A stretch of 64,000 nt of DNA from Nematostella vectensis (lineage: Eukaryota; Cnidaria; Anthozoa; Actiniaria; Edwardsiidae): assembly GCF_932526225.1 (NCBI RefSeq), contig NC_064034.1, positions 5,134,001 through 5,198,000 of the forward strand, read 5' to 3'. Below are positions 26,752 to 38,169 of the stretch, in pieces. The position numbers and the translations under genes were made by a program. The notes under the pieces were generated by a model, which was not told where the DNA came from, did no database searches, and saw only the letters and a program-made list of their open reading frames with translations. The first letter of the stretch is position 1; each line of letters opens with the position of its first letter.

Positions 26752-29700
26752 CTGAATGTATTAATAAAAAAAAGAATAAATAAACAAATAAAATAAATTT
26801 GGTAAGCTTTTCAACCTCTTTGTAGCTGGAATGTGGTATTACGAAGGTTTTTTCGAGGATAAAAAGGGCGCCTCAGGCAAACATCATACAACTCATGACT
26901 GACCACGGAACACAGCTTTTTTAGGAAATTTTAAGAAATTTTTGATATTGAATTATTTTCTTTTCTGAAACATTGGCAGAGAGAAGGTTTGGTGGTGGTA
27001 TTTGGGTTAATATGAAGGTTTTTCATCGAAAAGATACAATTCCCATGTGCCTTGCGCCCCATTGTTTGCAAAACCAAGAAAGACACACACAACTAAATGA
27101 GGCGGACTGCATTTTGGATCATCGTCATTATTGTTAATTTGCTGCTATTATTATTATTTTTTTACTTTTGTTTTGTACAGTACCTATTTGTTTGTTTGCA
27201 TCATAGACAGAAGCAAAGAAACAAGCAATCAAAACTCACTAACCTTATCACATCGACGGCTTCGTAGCTCTTGATCAGTTTTATCCTCAAATTTCCTGCC
27301 TCCGTCAACTCGTACTGGACATCACCAATACTGTGAGAGATAAGAACATCAAAATAAACACTAGGGGTAAAATAAACATCCTTCCATAATGCAAGATATG
27401 CGAGAATCAAAATAAACACTTGTCCTTACACGGTTGTCCTTACAGGAAGGAATAAAAGTATTTTCATAATGCAAGAGGTAATAAGAAACACTAGCCCACC
27501 GAAGAGTTAAACATTTTTCATTGTTATTAACAATAAACCACTAGGCAAGCCCGTAGGGAGTCGTGTGAAAGTGTCAGGGAAAGTCTAACAATCCATAGTC
27601 ACAGGATAGGAAGTACACCGTACATGGGGGATAAACGAAACACCATACAGCGATAGTATAACGCGGAACCGCACTATAAAAGGGATAAGGCCCATACCAT
27701 TTGAATTTGTACTCGAACTGAAATGGCCTATAGTAATCCAAAAGCGTAAGGATAAATACCTCCTGCTTGTCCCATAGCATAAGCCTATTGCATAAGGGGG
27801 TGGGGTGGGGGGATTTTTGACCATGTTTAACTAACAAGAGTGAGGGAATGAAGCGCATAATACGAGCAGCTACCCAACGATAGACGCCATGGTGGAAAGG
27901 TCTTACTTCAATGAGTCTACCATCTTTATGTACAGCGGATGTAGTTTTTCGGCGTCGGACATCTGCTGTTTCATTTTCTAAGAATAAAAAATAGAGAAAT
28001 TCGGGGGCCAATAAAAGACGACATCCCACAGACAACTCGGGATATAACTCGGTAATAAACAGGGTTTTAACAAACCTCGTAAAGCTGTACTATCACAGGC
28101 GTGGTTTGTTTCTCCCGCTCCTGCTTTTCATACCTGGAATATAATATTTTGCATCTCTGTTTCAGTACAATATAAACTTACATTATCTCTTATGCCATAA
28201 CAAACCTAGGTATCCCACAGCATCCAGGATGCATAGCTGTTGGCTCAAATCATTGCTAAAGGGACATTGGTTTCAAGTATCAAACTGCCCCACAACGGTT
28301 ATAAAATTCTTTTACGCAGGTTGTTATTTTGTCACGCGATTTTGTCACGCGATTTTGTCACGAAGACTAGGATCTTTTCACGCTCTAAAGCCGCATCGTC
28401 ACCAGTTTACTTCCGGTCGATTACGTAAAAATATCCGATAATTTTTAACGGAAAACGCGAAAAATATTTCGAAATATTGAAAGCAGTGTGTCTATTGAAA
28501 GTTTCTTTGAGGATGTGATTGATAATTTTGAGCGGATGGCCTGTTAATATCTCGAATTTTAATAGATTCTTTTGTCATTTATCGGTTGAGGTTTCCGTCG
28601 GACCTCCGGAAGTAAACTGGTGACAATGCGGCTTTAACGGTGAACTGACATGCTACTATCTGTCCACTAAAACTCCTATTGAGAAGGCAAGCCACAAGTC
28701 ACCTAGTCAGCAGATTGGAGCACACTTGACATGCACGTATCCCGGGCTCGTCTGTATCGTCACGTGATCGTCGCTTGCTTCCTTGAGGAAGATCTGCGCT
28801 CTTATCCAGCTTTAAGAGTTTTACTACGAAGGAAATGGAAAAGTTGGGGTGACTATTTTATTTTCACAGAGGCCGTCTTTCCGCAGAAAGTGAATAAAAT
28901 AGGCTTGCATTTACCAGGATCAAATTAATTTAGTTCTAATGAATGACCAACGCAATATCTATTAGAGCACTTTCAACCTTTCACAAATCACTTCCCTGCT
29001 AGCAGAGGCCTCTTTTCCTTGTATTTCGCTGGGCTGGCGTTCGCGAACGGAAGCGCAGCGAAATACAAAGATAAAGAGACCTTTGCTAGCAGGTAAACAA
29101 ATCATGTCCATAGACCAATTCGGGGTCGAATATGCTCCACTCACAGGAAATTAACTAAATACCCGCGAGGACAAGTTTAAATCACTGACAATGCGAATAA
29201 AAGTTGGGGACCGGCAAAAACGGTGTCTATGCGGCCTTCCGTAAATAGGATTGGTCGAGGAGCGCGAAAGTATGGCAATTAGATTCGCGCTAAAACGGAA
29301 AAGACGATAACAATAAATCAGTAGAAGCGAAGGCTACAGCCTTCTACATTTCTATCTCAATTTCAAAAGCGTAATAACGTAATAACGTAATAATACAGCG
29401 ATTCTGTGTACTTTTGGTTGAAAGACTTCCAGTGTGGCTTCGTACTTTTTTGCGGAGTTTAATTTTGATCAAGCCGATACAAATACTTACAAAAAATTAT
29501 ATAAAATCATTACTCTTAAACATTCAGCCTCCAAAATGGTTAGTATTCTCACTAAAAAGGCTATGGGTTAGTTATCATTATTTTTTTACACTTTTTTTCG
29601 CACTTCGGTAGGAGTAGCGCCACCGAAAAAAAAAGACCACAAAAGCGATGGAAAAACGACACAATCATGATAAAATTTTCTTAAAAGTATTTCTGGAATC

Positions 29701-32700
29701 TCTGTTGATTAATCAGTTGAGATCTGTGATTTACTTTTCTGTCTTTATTTGCCGAAAATAACGGAGAGAATTCGCGTCGCGCGCCAGAGGAATCGTAACA
29801 GGCCCTTGCAGCAGACAAACTCGGCCCGCTTTTGGCAGTCGGTTCTAAATACCATTACCTGTGTGCTGGGAAGCACCGACAAAGGTGACAAGGAAAAACA
29901 GGAAATATCTTTTTTGCTTCAAGAAGAGAAAGCCTTTTCAGATTTTCAAGGGAAGGAAGCCTTTTCAGATGCCTTTAAAGGCCCCTTCTCCAGTATTTTA
30001 GATGTCTCATATATTGACTGTATTTTTGGCTGCTAGAAGGGACGGGGACACCCCTGGCTAAGCCCCTGACGTAATAGACGCATTCGTAAATAAAGCTAAT
30101 TTCACGAGGGCCATTTGTATTTTATCTTTTGATATTCGGTGTGAGCCTCAATCAGGGTTCGTACAATTTTCCACAAATGAAATTCAAGGACTTTAAAGGA
30201 CTTTTTCAATGACTTTTTGTAGAAATTCAAGGACTAGTGAAACTATAAATTCATAGAGACAATAGAGGGCAAATATACTTTTCCAAGTCTTTCAATACGA
30301 AAATAGACTGTTATTAAACAATGATTTCAAGCACACGTTCGCCTACAGATTTTCACTTTTGGGTGAGATCCTCCAATTTTCAAAACTTTCTTCTTTCAAA
30401 GCCTTTTGCCTTTCATTAGCACAGACTCGCAGTGCAATCGACTTAGTGAGGAGGCCTAGTTGTGCCCTTTAAACAGTTTCACTTCCGCTTGGTCTCTAGT
30501 TCTACTTGGCATTTTCGCTTACAGCTTACAACAATCTTCTCCTTGGCCGTTCACTAGTCTTTATGACATTGGATCTAATGTTTCCTCCCTTGACTTGCCG
30601 CATCTAGCAGCGCCTTACTTATATCTAGATCAGCAAGGCCACGATTGTGAACAACTTTATAAGTTTCTTTATTAAGGTTTTCAACTGAAATTTACAGAGA
30701 ATTCTCTTTCGACTCTTGCCTGACCATGAGAGATTGTCAACAGATACAAATACAACTCTGGTAGGCTAGATGCTGTAAGAAAAATCCAGTCAGAATCAAG
30801 GAAAGAATATTGGGCACACGTTGAATCACTCATAACACCAACTCATAATTCAGAAGGTGAATTCTAGGGGATGAAGCGTTTCTGGTCCTTTAAAAAGCAC
30901 TGCCAGGAGAGACAGCAGCATGGATTTAGAGCACTACGATCATGTGAAACACAGCTTCTTGGTTTTATACACTCGTTGGTGGACAATATGCATGGAGGTA
31001 ATCAGATCGACGTTTTGGTGATGGATTTCAGTAAAGCATTTGACAAGGGAAATCACCGACTCCTTGTATCAAAGTTGAAGCACTATGGCGTTTGTGTTAA
31101 AACCAATCAGTGGATTAAGCCCTTCCTATCTGCAAGGAAACAGAAGGTGGTGTTTGACGGGGAATAATCTAAAGTTGTAGACGTCCTCTCTGGGGTACCT
31201 GAAGTCTCTGTATTGGGCCCATGTCCTCTATTACATTAACGATCTCCCAGACAATCTGACCTCCTCCGTGAGACTCTTTGCAGATGATACCATCGTGTAC
31301 TTAACCATCAAGTCTACCGAGGATGCCTTCACTTTGCAACAGGACCTAGACAAATTAGCCATGTGGGAGAAACAATGGAGCATGGAGTTTCACCCAGCTA
31401 AATGTAAGATCTTAAGGGTTGGACGCAAGCAAAAACGTACACTTCATGACCATACTTTTCACGGAAAAACCATGTGTGCTGTCGAATCGGCAAAATACCT
31501 TGGGTCACCCTAACATCTGACTTGAGGTGGATAAGCATACAAACAACATCTGCAACAAAGCAAGCAGCACCCTCGGTTTCCTTCGGTGTAACCTGAGAAT
31601 AGGCTCCCCCAAGCTAAAGACGTCTGCTTACTTCGCTGTAGTGCGCCCATACCTTGAGTATGCGTGTACTGTATGGGACCCATTCACAAAGACAAACATC
31701 ATCAGAATAGAGATGGTACAACATCGCGCAGCAAGGTTTACGCTTCATCGCTACGACAGAACAGCAAGTGTGAGTGAGATCCTCAATTATCTGGGTTGGT
31801 CCTCACTAGAAATCCGAAGAAAGAGAGCAAGGCTCCTGATGTTCTACAAGATACACCATGGCCTTGTTGTCACTGATGGCCTGCCAACAGTCCCGCCGAT
31901 GTATATAATTAGCAGGCATATGAAAAGCTACAAAGTGCCACCTTCAAGCACCGACTATTACAAAAAAAATCGTTCTTCCCGCGGACCATCAGGGATTGGA
32001 AATGTCTGCCGGAACTTACTGCAAGGGCAGCCAGTCTTAACGCTTTTATGAAAGCAAGCGAACTATTATTGCATTGACTTATGTAACTTTACTTATTATA
32101 TTTTTGTTATTATCGTTTTTGTTGAAATTATAATACCTAGATAAGAATCTTCTCCTAATAAGAATCTTCGCATAGAAGGAGATGGGGTTATATGGAAGAA
32201 GAACGCACCCAGCCTGTCTAGCTTGTGGCGAATGGTCAATTCGAGAAATAGTTCCGCGTGGACAAGAAGGCTTTTTTGAAAATCAGAGAAAACGAGATCT
32301 TGCTTTTCCTAAGTACCAGAACGAGAAGTCGAATCTCTTAAATTCAAGAAATCGAGATGCCTTAAAATTTGGAGAGAAAATCAATATATCCAAGGAACTA
32401 CCTCTCTTGTAGTTAAAATTCAAGAAGATCGTCTTCTGGGCTTGCTCAGCTTTCTCCACAAATTCTGTGTACTGGAGCACCAGGAGATCACAATTTCCTA
32501 TCTTCACATGCTTGTAGCCCACCATCGTCATCAGCAAGAGTTAGAACATGGCGAAGCACACTTCCTTTCTTTGTACAATCTGCGTATGATCTATGCTGAT
32601 CCTGTTTCTGGGCATGGATTTTACATACTTTATCTTGTACATAATTATATAAAGCAATAGCTCGCAAACCATATATTTGGCTACAATTTGCTATTAATCT

Positions 32701-35700
32701 ACACTCCAATAAGATTTACTTTTGTTCCTTTGATGAAATATTTTTCAAGGACTTTCAAGGACTGATAATAAGAATTCAAGCACTTTTCAGACCTTGAATT
32801 TCAAATTTTAAAATTCAAGAACTTTCAAGGTTTTCAAGGACTTGTACGAACCCTGTCAATAAATCGGTGATTTAAAAAAATGTTAGTTCGAAATTTACCA
32901 GAGCTTAATTTTTACAGACTGGATTAAACACTAACAATGATTCTTTTCATTTCTTCTTTTTGCAGGTGTGGTAGCTTCCGAGAATGAAAATCCCCAAGGC
33001 ATGAAAAACACAACAAGTGGTCATGTGGGAGTATTCAAAAGCAGAGAAGCAAGCCGAAAGGTACATCCAGCTAAAGCACCAAGCAAAGAACCCCAACAAG
33101 CAGAAGAGTATGATGGGGAAGAGCAAGTGAAGTGGCGGAGAGAGTGGGAGGAGCTTCCTGGAAAGCCAAGGTCCTTCAGTGCTAAAAGGCCCCAGCCAGC
33201 AACCATGGTCTGGGGGCAAGAAAATGTCCTCAAGCCCCGCCCACTCACTGCCCAGGAGCTGCGCAGTGTGAAAAAGGTTGAACCACCCAAGCCAGACAGG
33301 AAGCGGGATCTCGGCACTAAACCACACCTTAACTGCTGGATGAAGGGAACAGAAATCAAGCCAGTTACAAGGAGAGTGATCAAAGAGTCATTCATATTAG
33401 GAAAGCACACCAACACGCTTCTCAATGGAGTAACCTCCTAGAAGGGGTTAAGAGGCAATATGCTTTTAAAATGAACTTAAGATCAGCCTTGTGTTGAGAA
33501 GAAAGGGTTTAGGACTAAGAAAAAACGTAAATAGAGCTGTCAAGGTAAAAGCTGGAGCCTAAAAGCACCTATTTTTTTGGATATAAACTTGATGAGCTCA
33601 GAATGTTGCTAAAAGATAATTTATGAGTGTAGCATAGGGCCGTAGCCAGCATGAGGCAGGTGAGGCACTCGCCTCGCTTGATGTTTAGTGATGATTAGCG
33701 TTTCACAATTGAAAAGTATGAGATAAAACACCTGCTTTTGTTGGATTTATCATCTAGTGGCTAGCTTTGCCTTGGTAAAATTTTGATTCTGGCTACAGGC
33801 CTGTAGCCTTCCATGTTATGAGCTGTATACCATTGCAGGTATAAAATATCTGATGAATGACCGAATACAGGCTGGAAAAATCTTAGGATTGTGGCCTCCA
33901 TAGCAGCAAAAAATCAGCCTGCAAAAAAATAAATGTTCTGGGAACTAACCCACCTGCAAAATTTACTGCCACTGATATTGAACACTTTGCACATATAATG
34001 CCACCACAAAGCCGGCAGTGATGCCGCCTTCGAGCCAGGTTGAATGACTTTTTACAGATTGGACAGAAGTCTACTTCACTGTCTGCAACCCATGGCACAA
34101 GACTTCTTTCTTTGGCTGGACAAAAACAGAGCAAATTATTAGACCCTGTTAGGATTGAGCCTTTATACGTTTCTATGATTATTCTTACTCTTTCTGCTTG
34201 AGTTTCCTGGTAAAGGGGAGTCTTTAACATGTGTTCCTGCACGTAAAAGCTGGGAAAAAGAAAGGATAGGCATTTACAATTTTCAAATGTACATTAACAC
34301 GCCATTCTGTTACATTAAAGCAGCAAAGGAAATTGCAACTTGTGTTCCAAAACAATATGAGACCTGCCAACTATCTCTCGAACAAACTATATATCCAAAT
34401 GACCGTTTTCACTATGTTGCGTGCGCATCCAAAATGCCACAGATTGGCGGGCCACAGCTTATCCAAAACACAGACGAAGGGGATTTTGACTCCAAAATTC
34501 CTCAAAAGTAGCACTGTGACAGCATTTTCTATAGCTTTATCGTCGTGTGGCATTCTGTGGCTGTGGCATTATGAAACCGTGAAAACGGTCTATTCCTAAA
34601 AGAATTCAGAGGGCTTCAATTACAATATGTTGGTGGATACAACTCCTAACAAAGGCAATCCAAAACATTATGTGTAGTATGACATTTACTATGATCATGA
34701 TTTTGCAGTTACTAGATTGAGTTAATGCACAACAATTGTATAAATCATTAGTGTGATTAATTGTGGTGGGTACTTTTGATTTGTGTCAGAAAAAATAGCT
34801 GAAGCTGACATTCTCTCAAAAGGCTTTTCGGACGATATGATAAAAATAGTATCAAAATTAAATTTGAGTCAGTTGTCAGGTCAACAAATGCATGTAAGTC
34901 TGGCAATTTCTTTTCGTCCAGTGCTTCTGGCTCGATCCCCACTGTTCCCACTATGTTTTTTTAATTTTTGGTTTTACTTTTGTACTTGGGGTGTCATCAC
35001 ATAGAAAAAAAGGTAAAAAGGACAGTTTTATGTACTCTCAGCATTTTTGATGTGTTATTCTTTAATAGTGGGTTTGTTATCCCGTATATACTTTATGCAC
35101 ACAAGAAAATAACTAGGAAAATACATTTTCACTCAGAGGTTGGCCCCAGAGCCTTTGGTTTGTTACCTTTTCTAGTCTGATAAGAATCTTGTTGGTATTA
35201 ACAACAAATCTGTCAATCTCAGCATCCCTTCTCTCTTCGAACAGTCTGGTGTAGCTTCTTGTTGCACCTTCACGTATACAAATAAGAATTTAAAACATTT
35301 GTAAAAAGTCAGGTACAATAAGTAGGGAGGGCTGTCTTGTTTGTGTTTTTCACATCAGAATGCAAGATAGCACAAAAGAGATATTGTTTCCTGACATCAT
35401 TTGGCACCCCCCCTTCCACTTTTGAAATCATACTAGAAGGTGAAGTTTCCCTCAATCATTATGGTGGTATTATTGGTTCGCTTCTTGCTGTGTGGTGGCA
35501 CAACAGAACATAGAGAGTAATACATGTCTCAATTTTAATGGAAATACAGTCAAAGCTCTCTGAGCGACCGCTCTCGTAAGCGACCAGCCCCGATAACGAC
35601 CACTAACACGAACCACCGATTGAATTGTCAGACAAACTCTGTAATTCTAAGCTCTCGTAAGCGACCAACTTATCGGTGCGACCAGCTCCGTTAACGACCA

Positions 35701-37754
35701 CAATTTCAAAACACCAACTGAGATTTTCTTTTATTTTTAAGCTCTTGTAAGGGACCATAATGATTTTTGGCTTTACAACATCAGTCAACACGTGATAAAC
35801 ATCATGTCCAATGCATGCTGAAGTCACATATAAAGCGGAAATGTTGTTGTAATGTTTCACAAAAGCTGCCTTTCCAGTAGGCAACCATTGAAGAATCTCA
35901 TAATTTCAATTTTCTAACTTCAATTTCAACCATGGGATTGACATTTCTTTGTCTCTAGAAAATGTGTTAATGCAAGGAATCTCTAGTCCATTGCCAGCTC
36001 CACGATTTATACTTTTTCCAGTTACAATAGCCATCCACTTGTTTGTTGCACGCTTTAGAAATCGATCATCGCGATCGTCGTAGACGCAGAAGATATTCTC
36101 ATGACGAAAAGCTTAAGTCGTTGATATAAACGAGCATTAAATAAAACAACTCACTCTCATGATAGTCAAATACCTAGTTTTAAAATCAAGCAATAAACCA
36201 AAATATTACAGCGTTGTTATTACCACGATAACTTTTAGATTCCATTTTAATTAAGCTCCCGTAAGCGACCAACACCTATTGTTTAAGCTTTTGGCGCCCA
36301 GTGGTCACTTATGAGAGTAAGCTCTCGTAAAAGACCAGCTCCGTTAACGACCACAATTCTCAGTTCCCAAGGTGGTCGCTTACGAGAGTTTCAACTGTAC
36401 GTCTGATTTGTGTTGTATGTCAAAGAAAATACTTATGTTACTGGAGCTTGAAGCTTTATAAGTTGCAAATAAGATTGCGATGCTGGTTATAATGAGGCTC
36501 ACTGCTCAATGCTTCCTTTGAGCCATTTGCTTTTTTTCAAATCCCAAGTGTCTTAACAAAGAAATGAAAAGGGTGTAGTGGCATTATGGACTCCAATGCT
36601 CTTTTTGAAAACTTTGTCAGTACTCTACAACATTTTGTTTGTGTTATCATGCTTTAAGGTAATTTCCTTGAAATAGTTCTACAACCCAGAATTTTTTTAA
36701 ACTTGGCATAAACAATATTAAAGTTAAGGGCTTTTAAAAAATGTAATAAAAAAATGGGGGTACCGACCTCGTTTTCACAACAGAGGGGCGTAGATTTCAC
36801 ATGTTTTTACTGATCGCGCGAGGAAAAATCCCAACTTTTAGTTTTCAAAAAAAGTGCCTATAGTCTTTAGAAAATTAAGTTCTGTTTGTCAAGCTACCAA
36901 AATACGATCTCCCAAACAATAATCCGTAGTAGCTAACGTTCAAAACAAATCAATAAAAGACAATGTTTTCGCCATTTTGAAGTATTTTACAGATTTTAAG
37001 GGAAAATAAACAAACTTCTACAACTCAACTTTTTTTCTTCTTACAGTATATCATTTTTCTGTATATATTTGACTATTTGAGCAAATAAAAAATGGGGGTA
37101 ACTGACTTCGTTTTTCTGTCAAAGCAATTTTAAGTAAAAAACATGCGCCTTTTGCTTTGTTTTCTTGTTCAACTGTGGCGCGCACGCACTTAATACCGGA
37201 AAATTCGAACAAACAGTGCGCAGAAGTGGTGCGGAGTGCAATTCAAGGGAATTACCTTAACATTCTATTGCAAAGGGTATGTGCGCTCCCCTTCCGGCCT
37301 AGCCCTCGCTCCCTTTCCCTAGTACCTTAGCCACAGTTTTATGAACAAAAGTTACAAATACTTATTCTATTCTACTCTGTTAAGACAATTAATTATGTTT
37401 TTTTTAACTCCCGGCAATTGTCTATACAAATCAAAACAATGTCTATTTTGCACTCAAAATAACGGAGACCTTACCGAACTCTTGGTCGTCCCATAGAAAC
37501 GGATCGAGCCCGCGAGCAACAGTCTTGCCCTCCTCGGTCCTTTCCGTGTCCACAATATAAGACCCATCTACATCTAGCTCCGGTTTTTTCAATATTTTTC
37601 TCTTGGCCTTGTCGAACATTCCCCGCAACTGTCGAAGAGTATCCTTCTCGCTCGCATGGAACTCCTCGAAATGTTTAACTAACAAATCAGGAGCATTGAA
37701 TTCTTTCATGCACATAGGGCAGATAAAGCCCTCCTTGATTGTCTCGTTGTCCAT
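26217..37754 (-). CDS. RBSN: Rabenosyn-5 homolog (FYVE and Rab-binding endosomal protein), nine or so exons
   Basis: Rabenosyn-5 is an early-endosome effector that binds PI3P and Rab5/Rab4 and acts in tethering and recycling. Exons: 37475-37754 (MDNETIKEGFICPMCMKEF.., a C2H2 finger), 35167-35267 (SYTRLFEERRDAEIDRFVV), 34189-34249, 33954-34115 (SLVPWVADSEVDFCPICKK and RRHHCRLCGGIICAKC, the WxxD and RR/KHHCRxCG signatures of FYVE), 28076-28133, 27907-27977, 27244-27330 and 26217-26751. The phases agree between all neighbours I could join. The exon carrying the last CxxC of the FYVE finger should lie between 28134 and 33953, but I could not identify it. The protein ends after a helical segment (DPLVEQMDIIRNYIKQAREE..) equivalent to the central Rab-binding helix of the human protein. 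The human C-terminal NPF repeats and second Rab-binding helix are absent. The introns are full of transposon relics. Confidence 0.92.
28331..28363. repeat. Short tandem repeat, TTTTGTCACGCGA
   Basis: Three consecutive copies of TTTGTCACGCGAT or a one-base variant occur just upstream of a MITE in an RBSN intron. Confidence 0.6.
28386..28636. mobile_element. 247-bp MITE with 29-bp terminal inverted repeats and TA duplication
   Basis: The left arm 28388-28416 (AAGCCGCATCGTCACCAGTT..CCGG) matches the inverse of 28606-28634 with one mismatch. A TA dinucleotide flanks both ends (28386-28387 and 28635-28636). The TA duplication and lack of coding capacity fit a non-autonomous Tc1/mariner-type element. 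It lies in an RBSN intron. Confidence 0.85.
28995..29093. repeat. About 100-bp foldback hairpin
   Basis: The left arm CCTGCTAGCAGAGGCCTCTT..TTGTATTTCGCTG pairs with the right arm CAGCGAAATACAAAG..GACCTTTGCTAGCAGG over about 37 bases with a few mismatches. The GC-richer loop centres on TTCGCGAA. It is probably a small foldback element. Confidence 0.75.
29935..30070. mobile_element. Dispersed repeat fragment related to 20390-20530
   Basis: It contains TCTCCAGTATTTTAGATGTC, TGACTGTATTTTTGGCTG and CACCCCTGGCTAAGCCCCTG, matching the inverse of the block at about 20390-20530. It ends a plus-strand open frame from 29749 that I therefore do not treat as a gene. Confidence 0.55.
30148..32860. mobile_element. 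2.7-kb DNA element with CAGGGTTCGTACAA ends and a LINE inside
   Basis: The left end at 30153 reads CAGGGTTCGTACAA and the right end at 32855 is its inverse (TTGTACGAACCCTG). The 5-bp sequence TCAAT flanks both (30148-30152, 32856-32860), fitting a target-site duplication. The subterminal DNA on both sides is rich in TTCAAGGACTTT motifs in inverted relation. The CAGGG end suggests a hAT-like superfamily, but a 5-bp duplication is shorter than the usual 8 bp, so the class is uncertain. No transposase was recognised. A degenerate non-LTR retrotransposon occupies about 30735-32060 within it. Confidence 0.75.
30735..32060 (+). pseudogene. Degenerate non-LTR retrotransposon reverse transcriptase (LINE fragment)
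   Basis: Several reading frames separated by stops and shifts together show a LINE reverse transcriptase: VLVMDFSKAFDKGNHRLL at 31012 onward (motif A), RLFADDTIVYLTIK at 31271 (the F-A-D-D catalytic box), AKCKILRVGRK, and a thumb/C-terminal part with AYFAVVRPYLEYACTVWDPF. The order matches jockey/CR1-type LINEs. The N-terminal endonuclease is missing. Within the polymerase a deletion joins the FWSFKKH segment directly to QHGFRALRSCETQL, removing the stretch normally between them. It cannot encode a working enzyme. It lies antisense within an RBSN intron and inside a DNA element. Confidence 0.9.
32966..33441 (+). CDS. Probable last exon of an unidentified plus-strand gene nested in RBSN
   Basis: An open frame of about 158 codons follows a strong acceptor (CTTCTTTTTGCAG|GTGTGG) and ends TNTLLNGVTS-stop at 33441. 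The peptide is rich in Lys, Glu, Pro and Arg (REASRKVHPAKAPSKEPQQA; WRREWEELPGKPRSFSAKRP; QPATMVWGQENVLKPRP) and looks disordered. I do not recognise the family. No upstream exon was identified with confidence. The frame overlaps RBSN intron sequence on the opposite strand, so this would be a nested antisense gene. An exapted retrocopy is also possible. Confidence 0.5.
34788..34890 (+). CDS. Possible internal exon on the plus strand
   Basis: An open block encoding IAEADILSKGFSDDMIKIVS and onward to GQQMH is bounded by TTTGTGTCAG upstream and GTAAGT downstream, both good splice signals. It has no recognised family and no partner exon that I can point to. It lies antisense in an RBSN intron. 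Confidence 0.25.
35545..36399. mobile_element. 851-bp non-autonomous DNA element, CAGTCAAAGCTCTC ends, TA duplication
   Basis: The left end (35547) reads CAGTCAAAGCTCTCTGAGCG and the right end (36397) is the inverse of CAGTTGAAACTCTCGTAAGC, with TA on both sides. Subterminal motifs (CTCTCGTAAGCGACC, GCTCCGTTAACGACCACAA) recur several times at both ends. There is no transposase frame. TA duplication and CAGT ends fit the Tc1/mariner supergroup. It sits in RBSN intron 1. Confidence 0.85.
36400..37470. other. RBSN intron 1, unassigned part
   Basis: AT-rich sequence without exon or recognisable repeat. Two similar AAAAATGGGGGTA(C/A) segments occur at about 36750 and 37087, each followed by TCGTTTT, and may be remnants of a duplicated element. 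Confidence 0.35.
37475..37754 (-). CDS. RBSN: Rabenosyn-5 first coding exon with C2H2 finger
   Basis: The start codon is at 37752-37754. The exon encodes GFICPMCMKEFNAPDLLVKH and FEEFH, a classical C2H2 finger like the one at the N-terminus of human Rabenosyn-5. It then encodes a Lys-rich helix and GLDPFLWDDQEFG, aligned with human VDPYMWEPQELG. It ends one base into a Gly codon at a GTAAGG donor, and the next exon (35267 downward) begins GT-GCA-ACA, restoring GAT. A MITE lies about 120 bp upstream. Confidence 0.93.
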
Positions 37755-37872
37755 GTGTGCTATCGGCGAGGGGAAGTATTGGGAGATGATAGCGGCGTTG
37801 CTCCATGCTCAAGACGGCTACTAAGCCGCCATATTGAATAACCTGAACAAGCGCGCAGGGGTATGTGGGTAA

Positions 37873-38168
37873 ACGTGTAGCCGCTGACTCGCGAAAATAT
37901 CCTCTCGTAGCGTCTAACTCTATGGCTGCGATAATCGGACAGATTCATAGCGTATAGGTGGTAGAGTCGTAATGTTCATCTACATATTTGAACCGCTCGA
38001 TAAACTCAAATCTGAGCCAATCAAAATATCCAAGAGAACTCACTAAGTGAGTGGCTAATCAGAGACTATTATAGGTTTTCCTGCTAAAGCCGTGACGTCA
38101 CGGAACACTATCGCCGCCGTTGCGTAGACGCTACGAGAGGATATTTTCGCAAGTCAGCGGCTACACGT
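37873..38168. mobile_element. 296-bp MITE with 44-bp terminal inverted repeats upstream of RBSN
   Basis: The left arm 37873-37916 starts ACGTGTAGCCGCTGAC and the right arm 38125-38168 is its inverse with one mismatch over 44 bases. The arms contain GCGAAAATATCCTCTCGTAG. No ORF is present. I see no clear target-site duplication. It lies 119 bp upstream of the RBSN start codon and may overlap the promoter or 5' UTR. Confidence 0.88.
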
Positions 38169-38169
38169 A

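Noticed and set aside
27574-28035. 153-codon minus-strand ORF starting within an RBSN exon
   Set aside because: It reads through an exon (27907-27977) in the wrong frame and into intron DNA. The splice-bounded exon matches Rabenosyn-5 in another frame.
28180-28262. Candidate for the missing second half of the RBSN FYVE finger
   Set aside because: One frame gives Cys-Cys before a GT in the right phase, but no CxxC pair is present and a stop lies upstream in frame.
29749-30036. 95-codon plus-strand ORF
   Set aside because: Its second half is a dispersed repeat also found near 20400, and nothing supports a gene.
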